A DNA stretch of 62,562 nucleotides, from the NCBI GenBank assembly GCA_949296075.1, contig CASFNG010000010.1, positions 1-62,562 of the forward strand, given 5' to 3'. The position numbers and the translations under genes are program-made. The notes below the pieces were generated by a model, which did no database searches, was not told where the DNA came from, and saw only the letters and a list, made by a program, of their open reading frames with translations. This document shows positions 18,033-26,794 of this stretch, one piece after another (the first letter of the stretch is position 1; each line of letters starts with the position of its first letter). This DNA comes from an uncultured Parabacteroides sp. GTDB taxonomy: Bacteria > Bacteroidota > Bacteroidia > Bacteroidales > Tannerellaceae.

Positions 18033-18429
18033 GGCATTGAGTTTTTTGTTGTATGAATTAAGGTAAAGAAAATCGCTCCTCTCCTCTTGTGCCGGGCAAT
18101 CCCGCTTAGGTATCCATTGGGAAAATGGATCTCATCTTGTACGTATCAACACCCTCTTTCTGCTCGTGAATTCCTTGTAGGCCGTTGTAAATATATAAAA
18201 TTTTCAATATGTTTATTCTGTATCTATTGTATTTAATTTATTTTAATATTTGAATATCCTTGAGAAGAGAGAATTGGATGGCGAGAAGAGGAGGTGGATG
18301 CTTCGGCAGGTTTTCCGTAAAAGTGCGGCGGGTTTTCCCGGAACCTTCCGCGTGGATATGAGAAAGGCCCCCTTCCCCGAAGGAGAGAGAGCCTTTCTTG
18401 CGCCCATCTCGGGCGAATGGATCGTATGT
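18033..18429. other. AT-rich intergenic region before PUL 2
   Basis: No gene is seen. The AT-rich core (about 18185-18250) probably contains the promoter of the minus-strand oxidoreductase gene; the nearest match to a -7 box is TATATTTA (minus strand, 18188-18195), one base off consensus. The right-hand end contains the terminator at 18361-18399. Confidence 0.5.
18361..18399 (-). terminator. Terminator of the phosphoesterase gene
   Basis: AGAAAGGC at 18361-18368 pairs with GCCTTTCT at 18391-18398, with an inner CCTTC/GAAGG stem. On the minus strand the hairpin ends in a TTTCT stretch. It lies about 30 bases after the stop of the gene at 18430-20133. Confidence 0.65.
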
Positions 18430-20133
18430 TTATCGCTCGGTCAGTACGTTGTAGAGCCCGTCCAGGTCGTCGGCCCCCACGAGATCGACCCCCTCGCGGA
18501 TGAAGAGCCGCTTGAACACCTCCGTGTCCGGCGCTCCCCACCAGCGGAAGAGTTTGCCCTCGTCGTGCGTCCGCCGGATGATGTCGCGCATCTTCTCCAA
18601 CTGGTCGGCAGGCATCTCGCCCTCGCCCTTCCAGCTGAGGAAATCCTCGTAATTATCGCTCACCACCGGAGCGAGCGAGGCGGGTATACCCTGCCCTAAG
18701 TCCTTGACCTGCCCGTCGAGGAAGGCGAACCGATCCGTCTCCTTCGGCAGGCTCAGCTTAGGCCGGTCGCCCGAGAGGAATAGGAGTATCGCCCCCTCCT
18801 TGTATTCCCCGTCCTTCACGGAGCAGAAATATTCCTTGTAAGGCTCGATCTGTTTTTTCAACACCTTGTACATCTCCTCGCCGTCCGCCTTGCAATCCAC
18901 CATGAGGTAGAAGGGACGGTCGCTTGCGGGATACACCTTGCCCCCGTTAGCCTTCAGGCGGGCCATGAGCGGCTTCAGGTAGAGGTTCTCGAAGGTGATC
19001 TCCGGCTTCGGCTCCGGGCGGTCGTGCGATACGTACAGCTCCCCGCCGATCAGCCAGAGATCCGCCTCCACGCAGTTGTAGCGGAACGCGAGCGCGTCTT
19101 GGAGCGGATTCTCCCTCCAGTAGTCATTGTGCGAGAAGGCGTTGTAATGTATCTCCTGGTTGACGCGCCTCGGCAGGCTGTCGTTGAGGAAAGGCCCTAC
19201 CACCTCGAAGTTGCCCTTGTCGTCGGTCCATCGGCAGCTCGCCACCGATACCGCGTCACCTTTGAGGCGCACCACGGCGAACGAGCCATTCCCGTCCTCG
19301 TCGGGCCAGGCGTTGTTCACCTGGTAGATCGGGTATCCGCGATAATGCTGGAGCGAAGGCGTATGGGTATGCCCTACGAGGAAGGCGGCGATGTTGTACG
19401 AGTCGAGAATGTCGAACAGGCGGTTACGCTCCTCCTGCGGCCACCATTTGATCGCCCAGGGATCCACCCCGTAATGCTGGATGTAGACCACGGGGTTGCC
19501 AGCCGAGGCATACCGCTTCAGGTCGTCGGCGAGCCAGTCTAAGTTGCTCTCGCAATATGCCGTGTCGCCCGAGAAACGTTGCGCCTGCACGAAATGCACG
19601 TCGCCGATGTTCCACGAGTAGCTGCGGCTGGAGGCGTGCAGGTTCAGGATCTCCTGTCGTTCCAGCTTGTCGTTCAGTATCGAGTCTAAGTAATGGAAGG
19701 AAAAAGCCCTTCCGGACAGGTTATCAGCCCCCTTGTCAGACACGGCAGGATCCACGTCGTGGTTGCCGAATCCCGGATAGACGGGGAAGTGGATCGTCTT
19801 CTCGCCCGGCCCCATCTCGTAGCGCGAGCGGTAGTGGGCGAGGATCTCCGGGCGTGCCTTGTCGAACATATCCCCGGCTATGATCACGCCGTCCAAGTGA
19901 TCGACGGTCTCGCCGGCTATGCCCGGCATCGCGTCGGTGGGGAAGGTGAAGTTGCCCGGCACCCGGTTCATGGTCACCACGTGATAATATTGGTCAGTCT
20001 CCGGCGGGAGATCGAAATGCAAGTCGCCCGCCACCGCGACAACGACGTCGCGTTCCTCTTTGTTCTCTTTCGTCGATGAGCAGCCCACGCAGATCGCGAG
20101 AGCCACCGCGCATAAGGAAATCTGGAATCTCAT
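18430..20133 (-). CDS. Fused metallophosphoesterase and GDPD/PI-PLC-like phosphodiesterase lipoprotein
   Basis: 567 residues from ATG 20133, which gives a clean lipoprotein signal ending AICVGC; an upstream in-frame start at 20160 adds nine residues before it. The N-terminal half is a calcineurin-like metallophosphoesterase with all metal motifs: AGDLHFD, IIAGDMFD, GFGNHDVD, IQHYG and LVGHTHTP. The C-terminal half (about 300-567) looks like a glycerophosphodiester phosphodiesterase/PI-PLC-type barrel: AFSHNDYWRENPLQDALA, VEADLWLIGGELYVSHDR and LMVDCKADGEE. Both halves would cleave phosphate esters at the cell envelope. It follows GH63-like, phosphatase and GH92 genes on the same strand, suggesting that phosphodiester-linked glycans or lipids are the target. 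A terminator sits just before its start. Confidence 0.85.
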   Translation of the reverse strand: MRFQISLCAVALAICVGCSSTKENKEERDVVVAVAGDLHFDLPPETDQYYHVVTMNRVPGNFTFPTDAMPGIAGETVDHLDGVIIAGDMFDKARPEILAHYRSRYEMGPGEKTIHFPVYPGFGNHDVDPAVSDKGADNLSGRAFSFHYLDSILNDKLERQEILNLHASSRSYSWNIGDVHFVQAQRFSGDTAYCESNLDWLADDLKRYASAGNPVVYIQHYGVDPWAIKWWPQEERNRLFDILDSYNIAAFLVGHTHTPSLQHYRGYPIYQVNNAWPDEDGNGSFAVVRLKGDAVSVASCRWTDDKGNFEVVGPFLNDSLPRRVNQEIHYNAFSHNDYWRENPLQDALAFRYNCVEADLWLIGGELYVSHDRPEPKPEITFENLYLKPLMARLKANGGKVYPASDRPFYLMVDCKADGEEMYKVLKKQIEPYKEYFCSVKDGEYKEGAILLFLSGDRPKLSLPKETDRFAFLDGQVKDLGQGIPASLAPVVSDNYEDFLSWKGEGEMPADQLEKMRDIIRRTHDEGKLFRWWGAPDTEVFKRLFIREGVDLVGADDLDGLYNVLTER

Positions 20134-20153
20134 ATCATGTATAATTTGGTTAA

Positions 20154-20186
20154 GAGTCAAAAAAGAGGGGCAGTGCCCTGCCCCTC
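20154..20186 (-). terminator. Intrinsic terminator 21 bases before the next gene
   Basis: GAGGGGCAG at 20165-20173 pairs with CTGCCCCTC at 20178-20186 and is followed on the minus strand by TTTTTT. It ends the GH63-like gene, yet the phosphoesterase start codon (20133) follows so closely that no separate promoter fits; that gene probably depends on read-through. Confidence 0.88.
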
Positions 20187-20211
20187 ACGTAGGTTTGATG
20201 CCGTCGTCGAG

Positions 20212-21840
20212 TCAGACGGTCCGCGTACCCGGCTGTACGGATACGGTCTTTTTCTTATCTCCCCAGAGCACGGTAAGCTCCAGAGGCACGTCGGTGGTGA
20301 TCTCCACCTGCGGCTCCTGGGCGGCCGACGAGCGAGCCTTCACCTTTACGCCAACCAGTCCGTCCATGCCGAAGGGGTATCTTTCGATGCCGTACGCCTC
20401 GGTCAGGTTCACGTCAACGGTCAGTTTCTTCTCGTACACGTTGGAGCGGATGCCGAAGATCTGCTCGATCAGCCCGGCGATCGGCGCCAGTCCGCCCCAT
20501 CCCACGAAGTTCGGGCGCGCCATGAAGCCCGGTTCCTCATGTTCAGGCGCATAATATTCCCAAAACGTCCCTGTTTTTTGGAAAACCTTGCGGACGTTAT
20601 CGTAATGGTTGCGGGCGATTTCGTAAGCCAGCTTGCGGTATCCCTGTTGCAGGAGCCCGGTGATCACCATATAGGTGGCTCCGGGCCATACACCGCCCTG
20701 CCAGTATCGGCCGTTGTCCTTGTATTTCGGGTGGTTAGCCGCAAGCGAGGGGATACGGTGCAGACGGTTGAACGTCTCCTTGTTGTCCAGCTCCGCCACG
20801 AAAGCGTCCATCCGCTCTTTGGAAAGCACGTCGGTGAGCAACGCCCAGTAGGCATAGACTCCCTTGGTTGACGACAGCCGTCCGTCGGCGTATTGGTCGA
20901 AGAGGAAATGCTCCTTCTCGTCCCACAGGTTCTCGTTGATGTATTTCTTCAGCATTTTCTGCTCGTCCTCGAACTCCTCGATCTCCTGCCAGCGCTCTAA
21001 GTAGAAGCCCATTTCGAGGAGCTGTCCCGCCGTGAAGTACTGTTGCAGGCAGGCATCCAGCCAGATCATGTGCCCGTGGCTGTAGATCGGGTTGTACTTC
21101 GACTCCACGCGCGGCATATTATCCATGCCGGTACCCCAGCCGCTTGTCCAGTAAGTGCCGTTGCGCCAGGTATGGTTCAGCTTCAGCCACTTGTAATAGG
21201 CGCAAAGCGCGGGGAAAATCTTGTGCAATCGGTCGAGATCCCCGAACTGTTTGTAATAGACGATCTCGCTCCAGGGGAGAATGTTCGGCCCGGTACTGGT
21301 CGGATCGTACCGCTCGAAGCAGTCGGCGCCATCGGCTTTTATCTCCCGGCAGATGAAGCCATCGGGATGTTGCTTCGCGTAAAAATTGTCGAGCGTACGT
21401 TGGAAGGGGAAGAAGCGTGTGCCGAAGCGGGCGAACATCATCATGAAAGCGGAATCCCACATGAATATGTTCCCGTTATAGGCTACGTCTAAGTAGCTGC
21501 TCACGAAGCCCGATCCCGGCTCGGGCGCCTTGATGTTGCCGATACCGATCTGCCAAGCCTTCCAGTACATCTCGATCTCCGTCTCATGCCCGCTCCATGT
21601 CGGCGAGGGAAGTATCTTCTTCGCCTCCTCGAAGCTGCCGGGCACGATCGTCTCCGGGTCGGCTGTCCGGAAAGAGTTCTCCGTCACGAACGGCTCTTTC
21701 AGGTAGGTATTCTTGTAAGGCAGGTTATATTTCGGGAGTTTCTCCCCCTGCTTCTCTTGCGCCAGCGCCTGTCCCACGGGAAGGGAGGCCGCTCCCGCCG
21801 CGAGGATGGTGCTTTTCAGGAAATCTCGTCTTGTTGTCAT
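20212..21840 (-). CDS. Tat-exported GH63/GH37-like (alpha/alpha)6 glycosidase
   Basis: 542 residues with a textbook twin-arginine signal (TTRRDFLKS, then a hydrophobic alanine-rich segment ending ALAQ). The rest is an (alpha/alpha)6 barrel of the trehalase/glucosidase-I (MGH1-like) type: FMWDSAFMMMFARFG, YWTSGWGTGMDNMPR near the usual catalytic acid, and GGVWPGATYMVITGLLQQG followed by FWEYYAPEHEEPG. GH63 enzymes release alpha-linked glucose or mannose-type sugars from oligosaccharides. It lies 21 bases after the alkaline phosphatase gene and is part of the GH92-led operon. The sugar specificity cannot be read from the sequence; GH37 trehalase is less likely because the trehalase signature segments are missing. 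Confidence 0.83.
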   Translation of the reverse strand: MTTRRDFLKSTILAAGAASLPVGQALAQEKQGEKLPKYNLPYKNTYLKEPFVTENSFRTADPETIVPGSFEEAKKILPSPTWSGHETEIEMYWKAWQIGIGNIKAPEPGSGFVSSYLDVAYNGNIFMWDSAFMMMFARFGTRFFPFQRTLDNFYAKQHPDGFICREIKADGADCFERYDPTSTGPNILPWSEIVYYKQFGDLDRLHKIFPALCAYYKWLKLNHTWRNGTYWTSGWGTGMDNMPRVESKYNPIYSHGHMIWLDACLQQYFTAGQLLEMGFYLERWQEIEEFEDEQKMLKKYINENLWDEKEHFLFDQYADGRLSSTKGVYAYWALLTDVLSKERMDAFVAELDNKETFNRLHRIPSLAANHPKYKDNGRYWQGGVWPGATYMVITGLLQQGYRKLAYEIARNHYDNVRKVFQKTGTFWEYYAPEHEEPGFMARPNFVGWGGLAPIAGLIEQIFGIRSNVYEKKLTVDVNLTEAYGIERYPFGMDGLVGVKVKARSSAAQEPQVEITTDVPLELTVLWGDKKKTVSVQPGTRTV

Positions 21841-21861
21841 GTGTCAAAGGTTGTGAGAGGT

Positions 21862-23007
21862 TTATAGATTAAGCAGTTTCTTGATCTTCCAGAACACGTC
21901 GGTATTCTCGAAGATGCCCGTGAAGTTCTCCGCTCCCGGGCCGAAAGCGTAAACAGGCACCATGACACCGCTGTGGCTTCCGGTGGAGAATTTGCATACG
22001 ATCCGGCCCTCGTTCAGGTCGCCATCCACGAGGGTGAGGCCACCCGTCTCATGATCGGCGGTGACGACCACCAAGGTCTCGCCGTCCTGGGCCGCCCATT
22101 CGAGGATCCGTCCGACGGTGCGGTCGAAATCATGCGTCTCCTGCATCAGCAGGTCGAGGTCGTTGAAATGGCCGTAGTCGTCGAGCTGAGAGCCCTCCAC
22201 CATCAGGAAGAAGCCGTTCGGGTTCTGTCCGAGCATCTCGATGCCCTTCATGGACGCCCGCGCCAGCAGGTCGCCCCGTACGGCCGGTACCGGAGTGTCC
22301 ACGCTATCGGTGATGCAGAACACCTTCCCCTGCTTGATCCCAGCCAGTTCCTCCCAGCTTCGTGGGGTCTGGTAGCCCTTTTCCCGCAGTTCCTCGAACA
22401 GGTCACGACCGTCCGCACGGTTCTCGAAAAGTTTCGATCCTCCGCCAAAGACGTAATCCACGCCGCAATTCACGTAATCCGTCACGATCTCAGCCTCCTG
22501 ATCCCGATCAACGTTATGGCAACAGAAGTCGGCGGGCGTGGCGTCCCACAGGCGGCAGGTGACGGCTATGCCGCTTGCCATCCCCTTCTTGTTGGCCAGC
22601 GTAGCCAGCGACTCCAACGGCTTGCCGGAAGGATCCACGCCAACCATGTGGTAATTGGTCTTGTGGCCCGTGGCGAGCGCCGTGCCTCCCGCTCCGGAAT
22701 CGGTGATCAGCTTGTTGGCGCAATAGGTCTTCGAGAGTCCGGTATATTGGGCGTTCTCCAACCAAAGCTTGCCCCGGTTGGCCGTCCATGCGGAATAGAC
22801 GTGCATGAGGCTCATGCCGTCACCGATCATCAGGATCACGTTCTTTACTTTTTTGCCTGTTGGCGGGGTCAGCTTCTTCACCTCATACGGATTTTTCATC
22901 ACGTAGGTTTGCTCTTTATCTCTCCGACTTTGCGCGGAAAGTTCGGGAAGGGTTCCCGAAAACAACACGAGTACCGCGCAGCATAAAGTGAATAATGTTT
23001 TTTTCAT
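21862..23007 (-). CDS. Alkaline phosphatase family protein, exported
   Basis: 381 residues with a Sec signal peptide (ending about LSAQ). The metal-binding and catalytic motifs of alkaline phosphatase are present: MIGDGMSLMH, the nucleophile region TDSGAGGTALATGHKTN, and VVTADHETGGLTLVDG, with a late GSHSGVMVPVYAFGPGAE that holds a further metal-binding histidine. It releases phosphate from monoesters in the periplasm. It lies between GH92 and GH63-like genes on the same strand (37 and 21 bases apart), an unusual place for a phosphate-starvation gene; here it more likely removes phosphate from a glycan. Confidence 0.92.
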   Translation of the reverse strand: MKKTLFTLCCAVLVLFSGTLPELSAQSRRDKEQTYVMKNPYEVKKLTPPTGKKVKNVILMIGDGMSLMHVYSAWTANRGKLWLENAQYTGLSKTYCANKLITDSGAGGTALATGHKTNYHMVGVDPSGKPLESLATLANKKGMASGIAVTCRLWDATPADFCCHNVDRDQEAEIVTDYVNCGVDYVFGGGSKLFENRADGRDLFEELREKGYQTPRSWEELAGIKQGKVFCITDSVDTPVPAVRGDLLARASMKGIEMLGQNPNGFFLMVEGSQLDDYGHFNDLDLLMQETHDFDRTVGRILEWAAQDGETLVVVTADHETGGLTLVDGDLNEGRIVCKFSTGSHSGVMVPVYAFGPGAENFTGIFENTDVFWKIKKLLNL

Positions 23008-23044
23008 CTCTTTGATTTTGTCGAAAGGTTATATAATCAGCACT

Positions 23045-25918
23045 TTAGTTTACGAATAGATTCTCGGCCGGGATGGCTCCCCGCTCCTTCATGCTTGGCG
23101 TGCGCCAGCCCCATTCCAAGGCCTCTCCCTCATAATCCTCGAAGTAGAGTAGGGTGAACGGGTGGTATCCTTTCCGCAAGGGGATGCGTCCGCTCGCCTC
23201 TATCGCGGCGTGCGAGGCGTCGTTGTCCACCACCTTCTCTTGTCCGATATACAATACGCTGCCATCGTCGGAGCGGGTGCTGAACTCGTACACGCCGTCC
23301 TCCGGGGCGTAGATATAGCCGTTGAAGCGATACGCGAAATGATCCTCCTGCCGTGCGTTGGCGATGGAAGGTTCCGGCATCGTGCCGGTCTCTACCACTT
23401 TCGCTTTCTCGATGTCGGCCACCCATTGGAACTCTCCCTCGAAGTAGGTGTAGGCCACCCCTTGCCTTGTCGGGGTCACGGGTGCCGCGGGGCGCAATGC
23501 CGCCTTGGTCGCCCGGATGGAATAGGTGCGGCTGGGCACGAATCCCTCCTTGTAGCCCTTCGCCTTGATAAGCGTCGTCTCTTTCAAGGTCAGCGGTTCG
23601 CTATATACGGGTGAGTTCTCGTCAGGCTCCGTCCCGTCGAGGGTGTAGTGTATCGTCGCGCCCGGGGTAGCCGATCCTAATTCCGCGGTGATCGTCCCCT
23701 CGAACAGGTAGAGGTCGTTCGCGATATAAGGGATAGATACGGTCGGCCGCTCGGTATAGGAGTAAGGAACGGCGGCCGCGTCGGTGCCCCAGCTCTTGTC
23801 CGGCGTGTCCGAAAGCGTGAAGCTGAGCGTGCCTCCCTCCATCAGCTGCTCGTAGGTGATATAGCAGGTGTTGATCTCTTTCCCGTTCAGGGATACCTGT
23901 TGGATGTAACGGTTCTTGCCCGGTTGGTTAGCCGTTACCGTGAGCGTCTTCCCGTTGCCGAGGCGTAAGGTCGCCCGGTCGAAGAGCGGCGTGGTCAGGA
24001 TGAACTGGTTGCTTCCCGGGCAGACGGAATAGAATCCTAAGCTGCTGAGGATATACCAGGCCGACATCTGTCCACAGTCCTCGTTGCCGATGATCCCCTC
24101 CGGCGTAGGCTGATACATCTCGTCGAGCAGTCGGCGCGTCCACTCCTGCGTCTTCCAGGGCTGTCCTACGTAACTATATAGGTAAGCCATGTGATGGCTC
24201 GGCTCGTTGCCGTGCGCGTACTGGCCGATCAATCCCGTCACGTCCACCAAGTCGCCTACCACTTCCGACGATACCGAGAAGAGGCTGTCGAGCCCGGCGG
24301 TGAACATCTCCTCACCACCAAATAGCTGTGTCAGCCCATATACGTCGTGTGGCGCGAAAAAGCGGTACTGCCAAGCCGTGGCTTCCGTATACGAACGTCC
24401 GATAGCGAACGGATCAAACGGCGATTCCCAGTTGCCATCCTGCCGCTTTCCCCGGAAGAACTTGGTGCTTCCATCGAACACGTTGATGAAATTCTGCGAG
24501 CGGTTGATGAAAGTCTTGTAGTCATCCTCATGGCCTAATGCCTTAGCTAATTGGGCGATGCACCAATCATCGTAGGCGAACTCCAGCAAGCAGGAGATAG
24601 ACTCTTTCTTGATATTCGAGGGAATGAAGCCGTCCCTCACGTAGAAGTCGGCACCCTTCTTGTTCTTTTCCGCGGAAATCTTCAAGGCTTCCAAGGCATG
24701 TTCCGCGTCGAAGCCCCGGATCCCTTTCAGGTAAGCGTCAGCGATTATGGATGCCGTATGGTAACCGATCATCGTACCCGTCTCGCCGGCGGAGAGAGGC
24801 CAGAGCGGCATCTCGCCGCTCGCGTCGTACATATCTATGAACGATCGGATCATCTGGCTCACCAAGGTCGTATCGATGAGCGTCATCAGCGGGTTCCACG
24901 CCCGGAAGGTGTCCCAGGTGGAGAAGGTCGAGAAGCGTCTCTCCCCCGATGGCAGGGAGCCTGTGCTCATGTCGTGCCGACGGTATTGCCCGTTCACGTC
25001 GCTCGCTATGTTAGGGATGACCTTGCTATGGTACATGGCGGTGTAGAAATTGGTCCTTTCCGCCGGTGTTCCGCCCTCAACCGTGATCGCTTCCAGCTCT
25101 TTCTCCCAGCTTGCGCGGGTAGCTTGGTGGATCGCGTCGAAATCGAAGCCGTACGTGTCAGTCTCCTGCTCTAAGTTCAGGCGCGCGTTCTCCACGCTTA
25201 CGATGGAAACGCCCACCTTGCAGATTATGGGAGCCGCCTCCTCACCGGCGAATCGCACGATCGCCTGCCGCTCGGCGGGTTGTTCCACCGAGGCGAAGGG
25301 ACGCGAGAACCGGGCCGTGAAGAAGACATATTGATTATCCACCCAGCCTCTCGTGCGGCGCATGCCGGTCAGCTCGTTATCGCCCGACTGCTTGACCCAT
25401 CCCTCGTAGATATGCTCGTTGTCCAACAGGTGATCCATGTCGATCACCAGGACGGCTTCCGTCCCTTTCCCGTAGGTATAGCGATGTACGCCCACGTGTG
25501 GCGTGGCGGTAAGCTCCACCTTTACCCCCGCCTCCTTCAGGTTGACGGCATAATAGCCCGGCGAGGCGGTCTCGTCGTCGTGCGAGAAAGCCAAAGGTGT
25601 CTGTAACGAGGGACGGAAGAGGATGTCGCCCAAGTCGATACATCCCGTGCCGCTCAGGTGCGTATGCGAGAATCCCATCAAGGTAGAGTCGCTGTAATGG
25701 TAGCCCGAGCAGGCGTCCCAGTTGCCCCTCCGGGTATCGGGGCTGAGCTGTACGGCACCGTAGGGAGCGGTAGCCCCCGGGTAGGTATGTCCATGAAAGC
25801 CGGTTCCGATAAAAGGATCAACAGAGTCGATCGGGGTACGCGGTGTTTGCTCGCAGGCCATGAGCAGGCAGCAGGCCGCCGCGCATAAGCCATAAGTAAG
25901 GGTTCGTAGTATTCTCAT
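23045..25918 (-). CDS. GH92 exo-alpha-mannosidase lipoprotein with chitobiase-type and PA14 C-terminal domains
   Basis: 957 residues from ATG 25918. The lipobox is LLMAC (cysteine near 20). The GH92 catalytic region (about 30-720) shows DPFIGTGFHGHTYPGA, MGFSHTHLSGTG and GNEDCGQMSAWYILSSLGF, the segment holding the catalytic glutamate. The family contains calcium-dependent, inverting alpha-mannosidases. After it come a chitobiase/hexosaminidase-type C-terminal domain (TIHYTLDGTEPD) and a PA14 domain (APEDGVYEFSTRSDDGSVLYI), both likely carbohydrate-binding. The frame stays open to 26404, but that extension overlaps the aldolase gene and lies upstream of the promoter at 25963-25970, so I reject it. 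It leads an operon with phosphatase, GH63-like and phosphoesterase genes. Confidence 0.95.
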   Translation of the reverse strand: MRILRTLTYGLCAAACCLLMACEQTPRTPIDSVDPFIGTGFHGHTYPGATAPYGAVQLSPDTRRGNWDACSGYHYSDSTLMGFSHTHLSGTGCIDLGDILFRPSLQTPLAFSHDDETASPGYYAVNLKEAGVKVELTATPHVGVHRYTYGKGTEAVLVIDMDHLLDNEHIYEGWVKQSGDNELTGMRRTRGWVDNQYVFFTARFSRPFASVEQPAERQAIVRFAGEEAAPIICKVGVSIVSVENARLNLEQETDTYGFDFDAIHQATRASWEKELEAITVEGGTPAERTNFYTAMYHSKVIPNIASDVNGQYRRHDMSTGSLPSGERRFSTFSTWDTFRAWNPLMTLIDTTLVSQMIRSFIDMYDASGEMPLWPLSAGETGTMIGYHTASIIADAYLKGIRGFDAEHALEALKISAEKNKKGADFYVRDGFIPSNIKKESISCLLEFAYDDWCIAQLAKALGHEDDYKTFINRSQNFINVFDGSTKFFRGKRQDGNWESPFDPFAIGRSYTEATAWQYRFFAPHDVYGLTQLFGGEEMFTAGLDSLFSVSSEVVGDLVDVTGLIGQYAHGNEPSHHMAYLYSYVGQPWKTQEWTRRLLDEMYQPTPEGIIGNEDCGQMSAWYILSSLGFYSVCPGSNQFILTTPLFDRATLRLGNGKTLTVTANQPGKNRYIQQVSLNGKEINTCYITYEQLMEGGTLSFTLSDTPDKSWGTDAAAVPYSYTERPTVSIPYIANDLYLFEGTITAELGSATPGATIHYTLDGTEPDENSPVYSEPLTLKETTLIKAKGYKEGFVPSRTYSIRATKAALRPAAPVTPTRQGVAYTYFEGEFQWVADIEKAKVVETGTMPEPSIANARQEDHFAYRFNGYIYAPEDGVYEFSTRSDDGSVLYIGQEKVVDNDASHAAIEASGRIPLRKGYHPFTLLYFEDYEGEALEWGWRTPSMKERGAIPAENLFVN

Positions 25919-25962
25919 AGTATATCTCTTTGTATAAATATGAATAGACACAATAATAGAGA

Positions 25963-25970
25963 CAAAGATA
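25963..25970 (-). promoter_or_regulatory. -7 box of the GH92 operon promoter
   Basis: TATCTTTG on the minus strand is an exact TAnnTTTG match, 45 bases before the chosen GH92 start. No clear -33 TTTG is visible. It confirms that GH92 translation starts at 25918 and not upstream. Confidence 0.8.
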
Positions 25971-26002
25971 CGGTTTTTGGCGGAATATCCCGCTTTTCCG
26001 TT

Positions 26003-26047
26003 AAAAAAAAATAAACGGGCTGCCTTACCATGAAGAGGGCAGCCCGT
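26003..26047 (-). terminator. Terminator of the KDG kinase/aldolase operon
   Basis: ACGGGCTGCC (26015-26024) pairs perfectly with GGCAGCCCGT (26038-26047), followed on the minus strand by TTTATTTTTTTTT. It separates the aldolase gene from the GH92 operon. Confidence 0.92.
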
Positions 26048-26085
26048 AAAGATCGTCGGGGATCGGTATCCGGGGAAGATGCCCC

Positions 26086-26760
26086 TTATCCGATCTTGTG
26101 TTTTTGGATGATGTCCAGCGCGTGGCGGCAAAGGTCGGATATGGCCTGCCAATCGCCCCGCTCCACGGCCTCTTTCGGGAAGAGCTTGGAGCCCATCCCC
26201 ACGCAGGCGGTGCCGGCTTTCATCCATGCCGCGAGATTTTCCTCGGTAGGCTCCACGGCTCCGGTAGCCATGATGAGGCTCCACGGCATGGGAGCCTTGA
26301 TGTTTTTCACGAAAGAGGGGCCACCCACGTTGCCGGCGGGGAAGATCTTGCAGAGGTCGCAGCCCGCTTCCTGGGCGAATCCGATCTCGCTCACCGAGCC
26401 GCATCCCGGTACGTAGGGGATGAGCCTACGGTTACATACGCGGGCGATCTCCGGGTTGAACAGGGGCCCTACCACGAAGTTGGCGCCTAATTGGATATAA
26501 AGGGCGGCGGTGGCGGGATCCACCACGGAGCCCACGCCTAAGATCAGCTCCGGGCATTCGCGGGCGACGAACTTAGACAGCTCGCCGAATACCTCCTGGG
26601 CGAAATCACCCCGGTTAGTGAACTCGAACACCCGTACGCCTCCCTCGTAACAGGCTTTCACCACCTGCCGGGCGATAGCCGCGTCGGGGTGGTAATAGAC
26701 AGGGACCATCCCGGTACGCAGGATAGCCTCCAAGGTCTGTATCTTATTGAATCGTGCCAT
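26086..26760 (-). CDS. eda: KDPG/KHG aldolase (2-dehydro-3-deoxy-phosphogluconate aldolase)
   Basis: 224 residues, a class I aldolase of the TIM-barrel KDPG family that splits 2-keto-3-deoxy-6-phosphogluconate into pyruvate and glyceraldehyde 3-phosphate. Visible active-site residues are Glu46 (FEFTNRG), Arg50 and the Schiff-base Lys138 in [20 protein letters not shown] and [13 protein letters not shown] are typical phosphate-binding loops. The [10 protein letters not shown] loop differs from the more common PGVATPTE. It starts 34 bases after the sugar kinase gene, and the pair completes the usual 2-keto-3-deoxygluconate route, for example from uronic acids. Cytoplasmic. Confidence 0.93.
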   Translation of the reverse strand: MARFNKIQTLEAILRTGMVPVYYHPDAAIARQVVKACYEGGVRVFEFTNRGDFAQEVFGELSKFVARECPELILGVGSVVDPATAALYIQLGANFVVGPLFNPEIARVCNRRLIPYVPGCGSVSEIGFAQEAGCDLCKIFPAGNVGGPSFVKNIKAPMPWSLIMATGAVEPTEENLAAWMKAGTACVGMGSKLFPKEAVERGDWQAISDLCRHALDIIQKHKIG

Positions 26761-26794
26761 ACTAATGAATTTATAGGATCAATCGTAAATGTCG

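Noticed and set aside
25919-26404. In-frame N-terminal extension of the GH92 gene
   Set aside because: It overlaps the aldolase gene in another frame, lies upstream of the promoter and of a terminator, and would hide the lipoprotein signal.
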